Origin: Candidatus Latescibacterota bacterium
GTDB lineage: Bacteria > Blakebacterota > Blakebacteria > Blakebacterales > Blakebacteraceae
Length of the DNA: 6,757 bases
Direction of reading: 5' to 3'
Assembly: GCA_023135015.1 (NCBI GenBank)
Contig: JAGLTZ010000079.1
Span: 1 to 6,757, forward strand
Shown here: positions 5,053 through 6,757 of the stretch, one piece after another
Numbering within the stretch: position 1 is the first letter of the stretch
Layout of the letters: each line of letters begins with the position of its first letter
Position numbers and translations under genes: made by a program
The notes under the pieces: generated by a model
What the model was told of the DNA's origin: nothing
The model's input: the letters and a program-made list of their open reading frames with translations, nothing else
Databases searched by the model: none

Positions 5053-6757
5053 AAGCTGCGCTTTCTCCGGCAGTTGTATCAGGCATTAGCGTGGTAACGT
5101 ACCGAGCTTCCTTCTCCGTCAGCAAGCGGTTTCTGGCCTCTTCGACCTGGTCTATTGGCATACCGCTTTCGAGCTCCATCCGAAACTTGAGCGGCGTCTC
5201 GCCCTCAAACCGAACACCCGGACCCAACCGTTTCAGCAGCTCTTCCCACTGTGGACGGTCGAACATTCGGTCCCCGGGCCACGTTCCAGTCATACTGTTG
5301 TTCTGTACAACCAGCGAATCGAGGCCGAGTTCCGCACCCGATACGCGGATATGCGAGGCGTTGATCAGAGCCCGGGCCTCGGGCGGGAGCGGTCCGAACC
5401 TGTCCCTGAGCTCTGTATGCAGCCTTCCTACTTCTTCGGTAGTGCGCGCCTCCACGGCACGTCGATAAAACTCCAGCCTCAGGCCCGGCATCGAGACATA
5501 AGCCACGGGCAGGTATGCTTCCCCCGGCAGTTCCAGGCGTGGCGGCGACCAGATCTCTTCCGGGGTTTTTCTTATCTCAGCCACCGCCTCCCCGAGCATC
5601 TCCTGGTAAAGGTCATAGCCGACAGCCGCTATATGTCCATGCTGCTGGGCGCCCAGCAGGTTCCCGGCTCCCCTGATTTCAAGATCACGCATCGCCAGGT
5701 GAAGGCCGGCTCCCAGCTCCGAGTATTCCTGTACAGCCTGCAGCCTTCGTCTCGCATCTCTGGTCAGACGGCGTCCATGTGGTACAAGGAAGTAGGTGTA
5801 CGCCTTCTGGCTCGACCGCCCCACCCTTCCCCTGAGCTGATAGAGCTGTGCAAGGCCGAGCCTGTCTGCGCGGTTTACCAGAAGTGTATTCGCGTTCGGC
5901 AGATCGAGGCCGGATTCTATGATCATCGTGGAGACGAGCACATCGGTTCCCCCCGAGGCGAACTCGAGCATTGCCATTTCCAGCCTGCCCTCTTTCATCT
6001 GGCCATGTGCCAGCCCCACTCGCGCCTCGGGGACCAGGCGCTCGACCAGGCGGACTGCGGAATCTATAGATTGGATCCGGTTGTGAACAAAGAAGACCTG
6101 ACCGCCTCGTTCCATCTCCCTTCGGATCGCTGTCTCTATGATCCCCTCATCGAACTTTACAACCTCTGTATGAATGGGCAGCCGGTCTTCGGGCGGCGTG
6201 GTGATAATCGATATGTCGCGTATCCCGAGAAGCGACATGTGCAGGGTCCGCGGTATAGGGGTGGCCGTCAGGCTCAACACATCCACCTGTGCGCGGATAG
6301 ATTTCAACCTCTCCTTTGCCCGGACGCCGAAACGATGTTCCTCGTCAATTACTATAAGGCCCAGACGGGAAAAGGATACATCACTGCTCAGAAGCCTGTG
6401 TGTGCCGATTACAAGATCTGTGCGGCCAGATGAAAGATTCTCCAATGTGCGTCCCTGCTGAGCCCTGGTCCGGAAGCGGCTCAGCATCTCTACACGCACG
6501 GGGAATCCATCCAGGCGCGCCCTGAATGTCTCAAGGTGCTGCTGGGCCAGGACGGTGGTCGGTACGAGCACCGCGACCTGGCTGCCTCCCTCAATCACCT
6601 TGAGCGCCGCCCGTATGGCTACCTCTGTCTTCCCGTACCCCACATCCCCGCATATGAGACGATCCATGTTCTGATGTGACTCCAGATCTCTTTTGACATC
6701 CTGGACCGCACCGGACTGATCGGGAGTTTCCGTATAGGGAAAAGAGGCTTCAAGCTC
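5045..6757 (-). CDS. mfd: Transcription-repair coupling factor Mfd, C-terminal part (5' end outside the window)
   Basis: Mfd is an ATP-driven DNA translocase that pushes stalled RNA polymerase off damaged template and recruits UvrA for nucleotide excision repair in the cytoplasm. The reading frame is open to the right edge, giving 570 visible residues; E. coli Mfd has about 1150, so roughly the C-terminal half is here. The fragment opens with the FPYTETPDQ segment that precedes the motor. Visible SF2 motifs (fragment numbering): Walker A GDVGYGKTE about 37-45, Walker B DEEH 138-141, TATP 164-167, ESGLD 281-285 and QLRGRVGR 307-314. The RecG/Mfd-type TRG region, with DLEIRGAGNLLG, lies about 335-380. 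A D7-type autoinhibitory domain follows about 425-550. The UvrA-binding and polymerase-interacting domains lie outside the window. The stop codon overlaps the next gene's start by 8 bases. Nothing suggests damage. Identification is secure. Confidence 0.98.
   Translation of the reverse strand, partial: ELEASFPYTETPDQSGAVQDVKRDLESHQNMDRLICGDVGYGKTEVAIRAALKVIEGGSQVAVLVPTTVLAQQHLETFRARLDGFPVRVEMLSRFRTRAQQGRTLENLSSGRTDLVIGTHRLLSSDVSFSRLGLIVIDEEHRFGVRAKERLKSIRAQVDVLSLTATPIPRTLHMSLLGIRDISIITTPPEDRLPIHTEVVKFDEGIIETAIRREMERGGQVFFVHNRIQSIDSAVRLVERLVPEARVGLAHGQMKEGRLEMAMLEFASGGTDVLVSTMIIESGLDLPNANTLLVNRADRLGLAQLYQLRGRVGRSSQKAYTYFLVPHGRRLTRDARRRLQAVQEYSELGAGLHLAMRDLEIRGAGNLLGAQQHGHIAAVGYDLYQEMLGEAVAEIRKTPEEIWSPPRLELPGEAYLPVAYVSMPGLRLEFYRRAVEARTTEEVGRLHTELRDRFGPLPPEARALINASHIRVSGAELGLDSLVVQNNSMTGTWPGDRMFDRPQWEELLKRLGPGVRFEGETPLKFRMELESGMPIDQVEEARNRLLTEKEARYVTTLMPDTTAGESAAYG
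5061..5068 (-). promoter_or_regulatory. Ribosome binding site for the 588-aa lipoprotein, inside mfd
   Basis: On the minus strand GGAGAAAG lies upstream of the ATG at 5052-5050, with 12 bases between GGAG and the ATG, slightly longer than ideal. It falls within the last codons of mfd. With the 8-base overlap (ATGGGTAG), this suggests that ribosomes finishing mfd start the next gene. Confidence 0.5.

Noticed and set aside
5351..6433. Long open frame (360 codons) on the plus strand opposite mfd
   Set aside because: It is fully antisense to a strongly conserved Mfd motor region. Its translation shows no recognisable domain and is rich in His, Arg, Pro and Gln, as expected of a shadow of GC-biased codons. 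No convincing start signal was seen.
5045..6667. Treating the Met at 6667 as the start of a short helicase gene
   Set aside because: The frame continues upstream to the window edge, and those 30 codons match the Mfd segment before Walker A (FPYTETPDQ). The Met is internal, in the conserved MDRLICGDVG segment, so the gene is cut by the window and not truncated.

Overview
The window is a compact, single-direction gene cluster. All five recognisable genes lie on the minus strand, so transcription runs from high to low coordinates: mfd (3' part only) > two-module parvulin-type lipoprotein (588 aa) > one-module parvulin-like lipoprotein (295 aa) > SurA-type periplasmic chaperone (446 aa) > pdxA (345 aa). 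The first four overlap end to start (8, 23 and 4 bases), and only 14 bases separate surA from pdxA, which indicates an operon with translational coupling. No RNA gene, mobile element, CRISPR array, long repeat or terminator was seen, and no stretch over 300 bases lacks a gene.

The organism is a bacterium with a Gram-negative type envelope. The evidence is a SurA-family chaperone with a cleavable signal peptide beside two lipoproteins of related fold. DNA is moderately GC-rich by eye, with both ATG and GTG starts. The order mfd, several SurA/PpiC-like genes, pdxA reminds me of Gemmatimonadota and neighbouring phyla, but this is a recollection and not a database result. The surA-pdxA adjacency is also known from enterobacteria.

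Region by region: 6757-5045 holds the motor half of the transcription-repair coupling factor Mfd, and the gene continues beyond the right edge. Region 5052-1084 holds three genes with five parvulin-like domains between them. Three of these domains keep the two signature histidines (the first of the 588-aa protein and both of SurA) and two have lost them (the second of the 588-aa protein and the only one of the 295-aa protein). Together they look like an extracytoplasmic folding set, probably for outer-membrane or secreted proteins. Region 1069-32 is pdxA, for vitamin B6 synthesis. It keeps its three metal-binding histidines but has Leu where a substrate-contacting His normally sits.

The main non-coding signal is a perfect extended -10 promoter element (TGATATAAT) formed at the surA stop codon, ending 8 bases before the pdxA ATG. 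No Shine-Dalgarno precedes that ATG. This suggests pdxA can also be transcribed separately as a leaderless mRNA. I found no wholly new system. The points most worth checking are this promoter, the divergent PdxA active site, and the duplicated and degenerate parvulin modules.
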